NCBI RefSeq assembly: GCF_015645445.1
Contig: NZ_JADOGI010000009.1
Location: forward strand, 29,588 to 93,587
DNA from: Nonomuraea cypriaca
GTDB taxonomy: Bacteria > Actinomycetota > Actinomycetes > Streptosporangiales > Streptosporangiaceae
Direction of reading: 5' to 3'
Length of the DNA stretch: 64,000 nucleotides
A program made the translations under genes and the position numbers. The notes beneath the pieces are model-generated. The model worked only from the letters and a program-made list of their open reading frames with translations. It did no database searches and was not told the DNA's origin. Every line of letters begins with the position of its first letter. Position 1 is the first letter of the stretch. Positions 13,204 to 22,286 of this stretch are shown here, piece after piece.

Positions 13204-15792
13204 CTACTCCTTTGTCGTGAAGGCGTACAGGTTGCCGTCCCATGCGCCGGCAACGAGCGTGTCACCGGAGACGGCGGGCGCGGAGGCGACCCACGTGCCG
13301 ATCTCGTAGTTCCACACCGTGTTGCCGGTCAGCCGATCGAGACCGTAGAGGATTCCGTTGTTGGAGCCGATGTACACCGTGTCGCCGCTGATGGCAGGCG
13401 CCGACAGGACGCCCCCGAGGTAGGGCTTACCGGGCAGGTTCACGCTCCACACAACCGAGCCGGTCGCCACGTTGAGCGCGGTGACGCGCCCGTCCGGGAA
13501 GCCCATGTACAGGGTGCCGCCGACGACGGCCGGCGCCGAGGGAGTGGCATTGCCGGCGATCCATGACGCGCCGGGGCTGCGGTACGTCCACAGGGTCGCG
13601 CCCGTGGTGCCGTCGCGGGCGATCACGCCGTTGTTCGAGCCGATGAAGACCCCGCCGTCGACGGCGGTGGGGGCACCGTCCTGCCAGCCTCCGAGCAGCG
13701 CCGCGGATGTCCAGAGCCGCGTACCTGTGGCCACGTCGTACGCGACGACCCGGTCCGCGGTGTGGTTGCCGACGTAGACCTTCCCGTCCGCGACCGCCGG
13801 AGTCCCGTCGCTCATGGTCGACCCGGTCATCGGGGATTCCCAGAGGCTCGCACCGGTCTTGGGGTCCAGCGCCGTGAGCAGGCCCTGGCTGGCCTTGCCG
13901 TAGCGGGTCTGGTAGGCCCAGAACACCTTGCCCTCGGCAACGGTCGGCGAGTAGTACGAGTACGAGCGCTGCCGGTTCGGCGTCGCGGGCTCGGGCTCGC
14001 GCTTCCAGCGCTCGGTGCCGTCGGCCGCGTCGAAGGCGTGCAACGTGCCGTTGATCGTCGGGACGAACACCAGGCCGTCGAACACGGCGGGCGAGCCGTG
14101 CACGGAGGCGTCGGTCCGAGCCGACCACAGCAGCTTGCCGGTCTTCAAATCGACGGCGCGCATGCCGTTGTTCTCCAGCCCGTTCTCGTCGCGGGTGCCG
14201 ACGTAGGCGACGCCGTTCACGATCGCGGACGAGCCGGTGAGGATCGTGCCGGGCGTGCGGTGCGTCCACGCCAGCTCAAGATCTGGGCGCACCACGTCCC
14301 CGCTGACCCCGCTGTGGCGCGCGTCACCGTGGAACTGCGGCCAGTCGGCGCCGGGCTCGATCTTGGCCGGTGCGGCGTCGGTCAGCCGGAAGGTCGACGA
14401 CTTCTGCCACTTGGCTCCGCCCTTGGCGACGGCCTGCACGTCCAGGGTGTGCTCACCAACCGCAGGCTTCGCGCTGCCCGCGTACGGGCCGAACCATGTG
14501 AAGTCGCCGGACTTGTTCAGGGAGCGCCACTCGCCACCGTCTACGCGGTAGCGAACCTGCCCGACCTCATCGGTGGTTTGGTACGCGTTCACCTGGATCT
14601 CGCGGAGCCCCTCGGCCGAGACCGACGTTCCAGGGGCGGGGTTGGTCACCGAGAGCGCCTGCTCGACACCGTACATCCGGAACGGGTTGTCGAAGTTGTC
14701 GCCCCACATGTTCACGTAACGGAAGCCACGCGGGCTGTGGTCGATGGTGTACGAGCTGGAGTTGGTCTGGATGTGCTTGGCGCCCTTGACCCAGTCGGTG
14801 TCGACGTCGTTGGAATGCTCATGGCCGACGAGCACGAGCTCGGTCTCGTACTTGTCGAGCAGCTCGGAGAATGAGTCGTAGCTCGAGTTCCCGCCGAACG
14901 GAACGTTCATCGGCTGGTGCATCAGGACGACCACGCGCTTGTCCTCCGCGTGAGCTTCCAGGTCCTGGCGCAGCCATTCACGCTGCTCCTCGATCGGCGC
15001 GGCGCCGTTGTTCTCCAGCACTACGAAGTGGCGGTTGCCCTGGTCGAACGAATACCATTCCGGGCCGACGTAGCGCCGGTAGTTGTCGATGCGCGCCGCG
15101 TAAGTCGCTCCGGGGCGGTACTCGTGGTTGCCCACCGCCGGCCATACTGGCAGCTTCGATGCCGCCGTGCCAGTGCGGTACTTCTGGAACTCCGCGTCCG
15201 TCGCGTTGTTGGTGAGGTCACCACTGACCTGCACGAATGCCAGGTCCTGCGAGGTCGAGGTGATCGCCCGCATCTGGTCGGCGAGATTCCCGTTCACGTG
15301 CGGGTCGGCAACGTTGGCGAAGGTGAACCTGTCGCTGTTCGACTTCGGATTGGGCAGGAGCGCGAAATCCGCCGTGGACTGCGCGCCGTCCGCGAGTTGC
15401 CCCAGATCCCGATAGAACCGTGGGGTCATAGCCTCATCGGTGGGGACGTCGAAACCAGCCGGCTTGGTGATGAAGACCAGGTCAGTTGTCCGGCGGTCCA
15501 CGTCGATGCTCAGGGCGTACCGGCCCTCGTCATCCGTCACCACGGTTTTCGCGCCGTCGGAGACGCTGACCCCGGCGACACCTGGCTCGGTCTTGGCCTT
15601 GCGGCCGTCGCCGTCCTTGTCCTGGAACACGACACCTTGAACGGTCGCCACGACCGGGTCCAGGACCTCGGCGACCACCGGCACCAGCGGGTTGACCAGC
15701 ACGAGCGCGGCCATGCCGCCCATGGTGACGACCAGCGCCCGGCGTAACGTCGGTGATACACCGCGCGCGCCGAGTTCATTGGTACTTCCCAC
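13204..15792 (-). CDS. Secreted calcineurin-like phosphoesterase fused to PQQ-type beta-propeller
   Basis: About 862 residues from GTG 15792, chosen because GGAG lies 6 nt upstream (a TTG at 15804 has none). A membrane/signal segment (LRRALVVTMGGMAALVLVNP) is followed by an SdrD/Cna-type beta domain (GVVFQDKDGDGRKAKTEPGV). Next is a metallophosphoesterase domain with NVADPHVN, VSGDLTNN, VGNHEYRP, VVLMHQPMN and VLVGHEHSND, the full set of metal ligands. After an Ig-like segment the C-terminal 350 residues carry at least six propeller blades with the D-x-x-T-G-x-x-x-W signature (LDPKTGASLWESP, YDVATGTRLWTSA, LNVATGSVVWSVN). It should act outside the membrane on phosphate esters. Substrate unknown. 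A hairpin follows the stop. Confidence 0.92.
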   Translation of the reverse strand: MGSTNELGARGVSPTLRRALVVTMGGMAALVLVNPLVPVVAEVLDPVVATVQGVVFQDKDGDGRKAKTEPGVAGVSVSDGAKTVVTDDEGRYALSIDVDRRTTDLVFITKPAGFDVPTDEAMTPRFYRDLGQLADGAQSTADFALLPNPKSNSDRFTFANVADPHVNGNLADQMRAITSTSQDLAFVQVSGDLTNNATDAEFQKYRTGTAASKLPVWPAVGNHEYRPGATYAARIDNYRRYVGPEWYSFDQGNRHFVVLENNGAAPIEEQREWLRQDLEAHAEDKRVVVLMHQPMNVPFGGNSSYDSFSELLDKYETELVLVGHEHSNDVDTDWVKGAKHIQTNSSSYTIDHSPRGFRYVNMWGDNFDNPFRMYGVEQALSVTNPAPGTSVSAEGLREIQVNAYQTTDEVGQVRYRVDGGEWRSLNKSGDFTWFGPYAGSAKPAVGEHTLDVQAVAKGGAKWQKSSTFRLTDAAPAKIEPGADWPQFHGDARHSGVSGDVVRPDLELAWTHRTPGTILTGSSAIVNGVAYVGTRDENGLENNGMRAVDLKTGKLLWSARTDASVHGSPAVFDGLVFVPTINGTLHAFDAADGTERWKREPEPATPNRQRSYSYYSPTVAEGKVFWAYQTRYGKASQGLLTALDPKTGASLWESPMTGSTMSDGTPAVADGKVYVGNHTADRVVAYDVATGTRLWTSAALLGGWQDGAPTAVDGGVFIGSNNGVIARDGTTGATLWTYRSPGASWIAGNATPSAPAVVGGTLYMGFPDGRVTALNVATGSVVWSVNLPGKPYLGGVLSAPAISGDTVYIGSNNGILYGLDRLTGNTVWNYEIGTWVASAPAVSGDTLVAGAWDGNLYAFTTKE

Positions 15793-15854
15793 AACCAACT
15801 CCAATTTCTTGATGGGTTAACTACTTGCGTGGAAAGAAGGCCTTGTAATGGGGG

Positions 15855-16961
15855 TCAGGTCAGAAAGCGTTCGAAGAACCAGACGAAGCCGAATATCCCG
15901 GCCACGGCCGTCGCGCCGACGTGTGCGTACGACGACCACGCGAAACGGCGGATGAGCAGCAGCAATGGAAAGAGCAGGCCGATGATCAGCAGCTGCCCGA
16001 GCTCCACGCCCACGTTGAAGCTCACCAGCGAACCGAGCAGGCGGCCGCCGAGCTGATCGGTGAAGCTGAGTGTGCTGGCGAAGCCAAGGCCGTGGAGCAG
16101 GCCGAACCCGAAAACCACGAGTGGCCGGTGCCGCGACGCGCCGCCCAGGATGTTTTCCACGGCGACATACGCGATGGACAGCGCGATCAGCGGCTCGACG
16201 ATCTTGTCTGGCACTTCGACCCATCCGAGTGCTCCCATGATGAGAGTCACGCTGTGGGCCACGGTGAAGCTCGTCGCGAGGGTGAGCACGCTGCGCCAGC
16301 CCCGCGCACCAAGGAGAAGCAAAGCAATGAACAGCACGTGGTCGATGCCGCTGAGGATGTGCTCGGCGCCCATGACGATGAACCGGGCCACCAAGTCGAG
16401 AACGCCGGTCTTACCCGCTTCGAACTCGTGGTGGCCGGTGTCGAAGACATACGTGCCGGTGGCCGCGCCGAGTGCGTAGTCCACGATGTTGGTGTGGTTG
16501 TCGACGACCGCGTCTCCGGCGGCGAAGACGTTGTAACGCACCGTGAAACCGCCGGAAGGTGAGCCCGGGCAGGCGTAGATGAGCACGCTGCGCGCGTAGA
16601 CCTGTTCCTGCCCCTCCACAACACCCGTGTTCGCCAGCTCGCCGGAACATCCCACTCCATCCACCGACACCGTGACACGCTCGGTGAGGTAGGACTCGAG
16701 CTGGTCATGCTTTTGCTGCAGCAGCAGCTCACGGCCTTGTCCACCCTTCCAGGTGCCGAGCCCGGCGGCCGCGGCCAGCACGTCGTACTCCAAGTCGAGC
16801 TCATAGCGCACGGAGGAGCCGTCCTGCCGGATCAGCGAGGTTCCTTCCGTAGCACGGGGGTGCGCAGAGGCGGATCCTGACGCGAACGTGATGAGCAGGA
16901 CAGCAGTCATCACGGCGAGGCTCGCGGCTCTACAGATCCACACCCCGCCCGGAAGACGCAT
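15855..16961 (-). CDS. HupE/UreJ-like multi-pass membrane protein
   Basis: About 368 residues from ATG 16961. A signal segment (ASLAVMTAVLLITFASGSASA) ends before HPRATEG; an extracellular domain of roughly 170 residues follows. The membrane half contains the HupE/UreJ_2 hallmarks: FIVMGAEHILSGIDHVLFIA, ATSFTVAHSVTLIMGAL, FGFGLLHGLGFASTL and SFNVGVELGQLL. His and Asp residues in these helices (GxDHxLF, AHSxT, HGxGFA, GxExGQ) are characteristic and may bind metal such as nickel or cobalt. It shares strand with the phosphoesterase 62 nt downstream and may be co-transcribed. A GTG at 16994 in the same frame is an alternative start; neither has a strong ribosome binding site. Confidence 0.88.
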   Translation of the reverse strand: MRLPGGVWICRAASLAVMTAVLLITFASGSASAHPRATEGTSLIRQDGSSVRYELDLEYDVLAAAAGLGTWKGGQGRELLLQQKHDQLESYLTERVTVSVDGVGCSGELANTGVVEGQEQVYARSVLIYACPGSPSGGFTVRYNVFAAGDAVVDNHTNIVDYALGAATGTYVFDTGHHEFEAGKTGVLDLVARFIVMGAEHILSGIDHVLFIALLLLGARGWRSVLTLATSFTVAHSVTLIMGALGWVEVPDKIVEPLIALSIAYVAVENILGGASRHRPLVVFGFGLLHGLGFASTLSFTDQLGGRLLGSLVSFNVGVELGQLLIIGLLFPLLLLIRRFAWSSYAHVGATAVAGIFGFVWFFERFLT

Positions 16962-17134
16962 CTCCCACTCGTCCAGGCCGGAAGTCTTAGTCACGAGTTG
17001 GATCTTTATAGAGCACTTATACGGACAGGGGCGTGATCGGTTCACTCGGGGTGAACAGTTCCGGGCGACGGCGCGAACGGATGGGTAGCGGCCTAAACTG
17101 CCAGAACTCGGACTTTCCGCCGCGCGTAGCGCGC

Positions 17135-17317
17135 CTATCGCGGAGGGCCATGCTTGTCCCCCCGGGCGCTCCCTTCCAGATCACCGAACGTCGCCTTTGG
17201 TTCCGGTCGGTTGAACAGCCGATCGGCGATCCGTGAGGTCAGCGCCGTGAGTTCGGCATCCCAGGACACGACGAGATCGTAGGTGAGACACAAGGTCACT
17301 TGCAGGCCATCGCCCAT
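17135..17317 (-). pseudogene. Relic of IS701-type transposase N-terminus
   Basis: The minus strand reads VVSWDAELTALTSRIADRLF then NRPEPKATFGDL, which resembles the start of IS701-like transposases (ELxxLxxRIAxRFxRxEPRxxxxxYLRGLL). After FGDL the frame departs from the family. About 45 codons remain. The identification is from memory of the family pattern. Confidence 0.45.
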
Positions 17318-17344
17318 ACACGCACCGTCACGATGGCGAACAGC

Positions 17345-17542
17345 TTAAAGATCTACCGATGTAGTACGGGGATCCGGGACCGCGGACAGCAATACATACA
17401 ACTCGCACTGCTCACCGTCGGTCACCACGGCCGGTGGATCAGGGTCGGTGGGTCGGCGCGGCAGCAGCGTGTCGATCGGCGATGATGGCATGAGCGGGTG
17501 TGACCTTCCGGTGTCATGTTGTCTCAGCAACTCCGTGATCAC
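17345..17542 (-). pseudogene. Relic of ISAs1-type transposase N-terminus
   Basis: The minus strand encodes SPIDTLLPRRPTDPDPPAVV and GEQCELYVLLSAVPDPR, matching the opening of ISAs1-family transposases (LLxALxxVPDPRxxRGxRYxL). The frame ends five codons after PDPR. Together with the neighbouring IS701-like scrap it shows that two mobile elements have been lost here. Confidence 0.4.
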
Positions 17543-17799
17543 CGATGTGGTCGCACCCGCCCTCGCGCGACTCCAGATCTTCGCATCCAGCCGACGCCAC
17601 CCGCATATGCCCGAGTCAGGCGCCCATTAATCGACTACGCAATTGCCCTGGGCCTGACGACCGGGCCTGTGGCGCAAGCAGGCAGATCCATGGCCACCGC
17701 TCGCCGGTTGTGGCGGACCGTGACCGAGCAGGTCTCGCGACCGCTCCTGAGGAGTTTCGGATGGCGCTTTAACACCGTAGGTCGTTGCCCATCCAGTGC
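17543..17799. other. Sequence without recognisable gene
   Basis: This gap lies between the transposase relics and the DUF4091 gene. Short open frames exist on both strands but none has a ribosome binding site, and the base composition is less GC-biased than in the flanking genes, as expected of decayed mobile DNA. Confidence 0.45.
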
Positions 17800-19617
17800 T
17801 TACCGAGAGGTGAGGCGCTCAATCTCGTGGATAACGGCTGCCCGGGAGTCGAGGAGGTTCTTGTATGTATCGGCGGTTGGCAGCGTGCGCGACGTGTCTA
17901 CGTCTTGCAGCGCTTGTAGTCTCACCGGGTTGTCCGCGCCGCCGAGTTGTGCGAGCTGGTCGAGGAGTGCGAAGTCCTCCTGACCGTCGCGGAATAGCTC
18001 CCAACGAATGCTGGACACCGGGCCGTTGGGGCCGGGATAGACGAGGTATTCGTCTCCGGGCCGGTACTTACCGAAGTTGGGGAAGGTTACTCCCATGAAT
18101 GTGGGGTTCGTGTAGGGGTCTTGCGGCCACGAGTTGTAGGACCAGCGCAGGTAGCCGTCAAGGTTGCGCTGTGCGCTGATCCAGGGCAGCAGGCGGGCAC
18201 CGACTGGCGGCGACTGCGTGAGGGTGTTCGGGTGGATCGGCTGATTCCAGGTGTAGAACGTGGTCTTCTTGCCTTCAGCCTTGCGCTTGTCGATCAGTTC
18301 TTGCGGCCAGGAACTACGCGAGCCTTCGTTGAGTGACAGCTCATTGGCGAGCGGATCGGAGCTTTCGCCGCCGGCGATCGCAAACCGGTTGGCCGCCAGG
18401 TCCGGCGCATATTTCTGTACGAGGTCGAACGCCACCTGCATCTCGTTTGTGGGCCGCTCATCGAAGGCGAGATGCGTCTGGTGGAGCCAGCCCTTTGTGC
18501 GGAGGTGTTCCTCGAAGGTGACTAGGAACGCCGACCACGCGTCTGTCCATCGCTGCCCGCCGAGGTCGACCCACTCCCACACTTCGGAATTTGTCCGCGT
18601 GTCGGTGTAAGTGAGGTGGGGTGGTGGTCCCCCGAATCCGAGCAGACCGAAGACGCTGATTTGTGGGCCGATGCCGGAAGCTAGCGATTCTGCGACAAAG
18701 CGGTCCCAGTTGCGGAAGTCGAACGACCAGTCTTCCCCGTTGTAGGACCAGCTGATCAGCGAGTGCCACGGGATGTACGTCTGCGAGTGCCATGACCCAT
18801 CCGGGCGTTCAAGCGGCCACGGATCGGTCACCGCTGCTGTGTTGACGACGCGCTGACCATGCTCGGCGAGATCGGCCAGATACGGTCGCAACGCCGCGAA
18901 GTGAGCGTCCGACCATAGCGGCAGGTGCAACTGGTCAGCGATGGTGTCCGGCTGGAACCACACATTGAGATAGAAGTTCCGCTGCGCGGGAGGCGGCAGC
19001 GTCACATCCGCAACCTTGACGGTCAGGTCATACGTCACCGCCCTCGCGTGCTGGGCACGCACCACGATGCGGCTGTGGTACGTGCCGGGGCGCGCCGTTT
19101 CGGGAACATCGAAGGTGAACCAGACCGGCTGAACCATGCCGGCAGGCACGTCAACCGTGTCGACGCCGCGTAACGGATCAGCAATCACGCCGCCGGGGGC
19201 GTTGGGGCTGTTCGGGATGTACTGCGGATAACGCACCTGGATCTTCTTGGAGATCGCGCCGCCCTCGCCAGTCGGCTTCAGTGGATCAACCTGCACCCGG
19301 AGCTTCTCGAGGTCCTGGGCGCTGGTGACGGCGAGCTGGGCGGACGCGTGCCCGCCTCGTACGACCGACAGGGACAACCGCCGGTCGCCGGCGGGAACCG
19401 GATCAGGGGCGGCCTGCGGGACGCGGTCGAACGACGAGGACGCGAAGTCGCCGGTCGGGACCCAGGTCCTGAGAGTGTCCGCGAGTGGACGCGCGTTCGC
19501 CGAAGCGGGTGTGACGGCAGATCCGATCAGGAGCGCGATGACCGTGAGCCCCACGGTGAAGCGGCGTGACCTGACCACTCTGGTAGGTAGATGAGGGATG
19601 TTCGACGGTGCTGGCAC
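17800..19617 (-). CDS. Secreted DUF4091 / GH123-like putative glycosidase
   Basis: 605 residues from GTG 19617, preceded by AGGGAG at an 8-nt spacing; longer frames upstream lack a signal peptide. The signal segment is VVRSRRFTVGLTVIALLIGS then AVTPASANA. An N-terminal beta-sandwich (RLSLSVVRGGHASAQLAVTS and RPGTYHSRIVVRAQH) leads to a TIM-barrel-like region (AFLVTFEEHLRTKGWLHQTH, LAFDERPTNEM). The C-terminal DUF4091 segment is GDEYLVYPGPNGPVSSIRWE with DGQEDFALL. This architecture is typical of GH123-related exo-glycosidases; the Asp-Glu pair in FDERP is a candidate catalytic site. Substrate is unknown. It stands alone among relics, with symmetric motifs in its leader. Confidence 0.85.
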   Translation of the reverse strand: MPAPSNIPHLPTRVVRSRRFTVGLTVIALLIGSAVTPASANARPLADTLRTWVPTGDFASSSFDRVPQAAPDPVPAGDRRLSLSVVRGGHASAQLAVTSAQDLEKLRVQVDPLKPTGEGGAISKKIQVRYPQYIPNSPNAPGGVIADPLRGVDTVDVPAGMVQPVWFTFDVPETARPGTYHSRIVVRAQHARAVTYDLTVKVADVTLPPPAQRNFYLNVWFQPDTIADQLHLPLWSDAHFAALRPYLADLAEHGQRVVNTAAVTDPWPLERPDGSWHSQTYIPWHSLISWSYNGEDWSFDFRNWDRFVAESLASGIGPQISVFGLLGFGGPPPHLTYTDTRTNSEVWEWVDLGGQRWTDAWSAFLVTFEEHLRTKGWLHQTHLAFDERPTNEMQVAFDLVQKYAPDLAANRFAIAGGESSDPLANELSLNEGSRSSWPQELIDKRKAEGKKTTFYTWNQPIHPNTLTQSPPVGARLLPWISAQRNLDGYLRWSYNSWPQDPYTNPTFMGVTFPNFGKYRPGDEYLVYPGPNGPVSSIRWELFRDGQEDFALLDQLAQLGGADNPVRLQALQDVDTSRTLPTADTYKNLLDSRAAVIHEIERLTSR

Positions 19618-19634
19618 GTGATCAACTCCCTGAG

Positions 19635-19734
19635 CGATATTGCTGGCATCCGACGGATGTCGATCAGTATTGAACAGGGCACTGAGTCCCGCAAGAGGAG
19701 AGTGCTCGATAGCGACGGCTTCTCGGCAATATCG
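19635..19734. promoter_or_regulatory. Leader of DUF4091 gene with paired inverted motifs
   Basis: CGATATTGC at 19635-19643 recurs in inverted orientation as GCAATATCG at 19726-19734. Between them is a perfect CATCCG-A-CGGATG palindrome at 19647-19659. The spacing upstream of the DUF4091 start (19617) suits operator sites for a sugar-responsive repressor. Function is inferred from symmetry and position. Confidence 0.4.
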
Positions 19735-19803
19735 AGCAGAAAACTCCATGCTGGTCCGACGGCCTAACCACTGACGAGGAGTCGCGCTGGCCGGGCGGGG
19801 AAC

Positions 19804-19975
19804 GTGATTCTCGCCGTCGCGCCGAACCCGGCGCTCGACGTCACCCATGGATTCGGCGATTGCACCGCAGCTCGGTGCAGCGGGTACGGACCGTCAGCGA
19901 GCGCCCCGGCGGCAAGGCGGTCAACGTCGGCCGGGTGCTGCATCAGTTGGGGGAGAAGGTCCCCCGGAGGGCGGC
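19804..19975 (+). pseudogene. 1-phosphofructokinase (PfkB family) N-terminal fragment, frameshifted
   Basis: ATG 19804 encodes MILAVAPNPALDVTHGF, the signature opening of FruK-type 1-phosphofructokinases. The frame then shifts and continues as VQRVRTVSERPGGKAVNVGR followed by VLHQLGEKVP, which is residues 30-55 of the same family (substrate-binding GGKAxNVG). Everything beyond is lost, including the C-terminal GAGD catalytic motif. It is a dead remnant about 57 codons long. Confidence 0.75.
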
Positions 19976-20250
19976 CCCTTCGTTCCCTCGCCTGCACACC
20001 GGGTGACGTTGACAATGCACGGAGACTGGTTCATCCCGTGGCCGATCTTCCGTCGCTTCATTGACGGTGTCCGGGCGTCGGGGGACCTCGTGGAGGTTGG
20101 CCGGGAAGGGTTGCCCACGCAGGAGCTGGGTGACTAACTGGGTGACCACCGGGGCGGACACCAGCGGACGACCAGGGACACCGAAGGACGATCAGAGCGG
20201 GTCAACGCTGATGGCGTTCCAGGTCATCGGGCTGTGTTGGTTGCCTGGGG
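19976..20250 (+). other. Fragmentary region; open frame ending at 20137
   Basis: A frame containing MHGDWFIPWPIFRRFIDGVR then ASGDLVEVGREGLPTQELGD ends at 20137. It looks like real protein sequence (balanced composition, amphipathic) but has no start signal and I do not recognise the family; it is probably the tail of a lost gene. Confidence 0.3.
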
Positions 20251-20290
20251 GGTCAAGGGGTCGCAGGTTCAAATCCTGTCGTCCCAACCA
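20251..20290 (+). other. tRNA 3'-end fragment (attachment-site-like)
   Basis: The segment contains a T-arm (GCAGGTTCAAATCCTGT) followed by a 3' acceptor strand ending in CCA (CGTCCCAACCA). The matching 5' acceptor strand TGGGACG and D-arm are absent upstream, so this is not a complete tRNA gene. Such 3' ends are what remains when an integrative element using a tRNA att site is lost or rearranged. It resembles the 3' half of actinobacterial tRNA-Pro, but the anticodon is missing. Confidence 0.6.
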
Positions 20291-20432
20291 GATTTTTACT
20301 GGTCGAGCAGGGTGTCACTCAAAAGGGTGGCACCTTTTGGAGCCCGTGTACAAACTGATCCCTGAACCCGCTGCGTGGGCGACAAATGGGTGAAATGGTG
20401 ACGTAGCGCGAATCGTCGACAACGCGGAGCGA

Positions 20433-20481
20433 CCTTCCGGTAGTAACAGCGGTTATCCAAGCCCTGTCACCAACCGGAAGG
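20433..20481. repeat. 9-bp inverted repeat with 31-nt loop
   Basis: CCTTCCGGT at 20433-20441 is matched by ACCGGAAGG at 20473-20481. It lies in gene-free sequence between the tRNA fragment and the truncated group II intron. It could be a terminator or an element end; no further evidence. Confidence 0.4.
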
Positions 20482-20664
20482 CCTGCCGCCGTTGTACGCC
20501 ACCGCTCCTGTCGTTGTCCCCCGCAACGAAGAAACTGCCTGCTCATGTGTGGCCTGCCGCTATGGTGGCGGAGCTCGCCGCCCGCCCCCATCAGCAGCAA
20601 CCGATACGATCACGCTAGCCGCATGACAACCCCAACGCGTGTCCACTTTCGCGGGGAAGGCCCC

Positions 20665-21633
20665 TGACCCATCGCCTTGAGCGCCGCCGCGCTGACCGCG
20701 GGCAGAAAAGACGTGAACGCCTTCCCATCCGGATACGTGGCCTTGCGAGGGCGGAAGGTGTAGCCGAGGAAGGTGAACGAGATGTGCTCGAAAGAGCCTC
20801 GCCGCCTCGAATCCCGGCAGTACACGATCTTCGTTTGTCGGGATGCAGCCGCAGCCCGACCTGTTCCATTCTCTCGGCGAGCGCAGCAAGCACCTGACGT
20901 GCCTGCCGCTCGGTCACGCAATGCACCACGGCGTCGTCGGCGTAGCGTTCGAACTCCACTGTCGGGACCTCGCGTTCCCCAGCCACGTGTCGAACGCGTA
21001 GTGCATGAACAGGTTGGCCAGGACGGGCGATACCGCTGATCGGGGTTCCCCGGTGCCGGTCGACCAGGGTTCCGTCGGGTTGCTGGATGGGGGCGGCGAG
21101 CCACCGCTTCACATACAGCAATACCCATCGTTGGTCGGTGGTGATGTTGGCCTCGACCGCCTTGACCATCAGGTCCCACGGCACGCTGTCGAAGAACTTG
21201 GCGACATCAAGGCCAATCACCCAGTCCTTCTTCCAGCACCGCTGACGGCACTTGGCCACCGCGTCCAGGGCGGAGCGACGGGGCCGGTACACATAGGAAT
21301 CGTCATGAAAGATCGACTCCGTTCGAGGTTCCAGCGCCAGCGCCGCCACCGTCTGGGCGACCCTGTCGGCCACGGTCGGTAATCCCAGAACGCGGGTACC
21401 TCCCCCCCAGCCTTCGGGATTTCCACCGCCATCACCGCAGGAGGGAAGTAGGTTCCCGACGACATTCGATTCCAGATCTTGTAGAGGTTGTTCCTCAGAT
21501 CGGCTTCGAAGTCCTCGATGGACTGCCTGTCCACTCCGGCAGCGCCCTTGTTGGCCTTGACTCGCTCGTATGCCTCCCACACCAGCCGCTTCGAAATCGC
21601 GAAGGGCTTGTCCTTCGGTTCCGACATGCTCAC
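20665..21633 (-). pseudogene. Group II intron reverse transcriptase/maturase, multiply frameshifted
   Basis: GTG 21633 (GGAGG upstream) begins a typical intron RT: MSEPKDKPFAISKRLVWEAY, then ANKGAAGVDRQSIEDF and VMAVEIPKAGGEVP. The family then continues in other frames: TVADRVAQTVAALALEP, DDSYVYRPRRSALDAV, WVIGLDVAKFFDSVPWDLM, SPVLANLFMHYAFDTW, RYADDAVVHCVTERQARQV (the YADD catalytic motif) and HISFTFLGYTFRPRKA. At least four frame changes are needed. Similarity stops after AALKAMGQ, so the maturase and endonuclease domains are missing. It is dead. Confidence 0.85.
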
Positions 21634-22227
21634 CCGCTTCCTCCCAGGCCTTGCCCGGTTGTTCGTGCGAACAAATCGACAGATGAGCCGGCCCCTTCGC
21701 TCCACCCCCATTACCGGGGCTTCGTCACTACTACGGGCCGGTCCGCCAGCGGACGCCGCGACAGTACTCAACGCCTCACGATTTCTGCCGCCCGGCGCAC
21801 TCCCTCTCGCCACCCCGACCGCGCACGGCCCGGACAGCGGTGTCGGCATCCGCCTTCCCACGTTCCATGCAGAAGCCGCAGACCGGACTCGCGCCGCCTC
21901 TACGCCGGACACCACCTGGCCAATAGACGGGCACCCGCCAGGCTCATCCCGGGCCCTTTTAACCACCCCGGTTTTGATGTCATCTACTTGTTTCGACGCG
22001 TCCTCGGACGGTTCGCTCTCGCTCGCCTTCCCGGTCCCCACCTGACGCATCACGTGCGCCTTTTCCTCAACGCTCACCACGACGGTCTTCAGCCAACGCA
22101 GCTTGAGGTGGTTTGACGTCTCCCCCCGCAGGGCGACGCCGAAGGGCCAGACCTTCATCTCCTGCACAGCACCGCATCCAGCGAGGTCACCTACACAACG
22201 ACCTCACCTTCTGCGCTCGTGGCGCAC
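20665..22227 (-). mobile_element. Truncated group II intron
   Basis: A candidate 5' end GTGCGCC (22227-22221 on the minus strand) fits the GUGYG consensus. About 590 nt of structured leader follow, including a purine-rich GAAACAAGTAGATGACATC stretch, GGTCTGCGGCTTCTGCATGG and GTAATGGGGGTGGAGCGAAG, segments I associate with domain I of bacterial group II introns. Then comes the decayed reverse transcriptase. No domain V-like hairpin is visible on the 3' side, so the 3' part, including the catalytic core, is deleted and the intron should be immobile. Confidence 0.65.
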
Positions 22228-22286
22228 TCAAAGAACAAGCTAAGCAACCCAGCATGACCACGTCACAACAATCGGGTCAGAACCGT

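Noticed and set aside
20221..20290. Complete tRNA gene
   Set aside because: The T-arm and CCA end are clear but no matching 5' acceptor strand, D-arm or anticodon stem can be found upstream.
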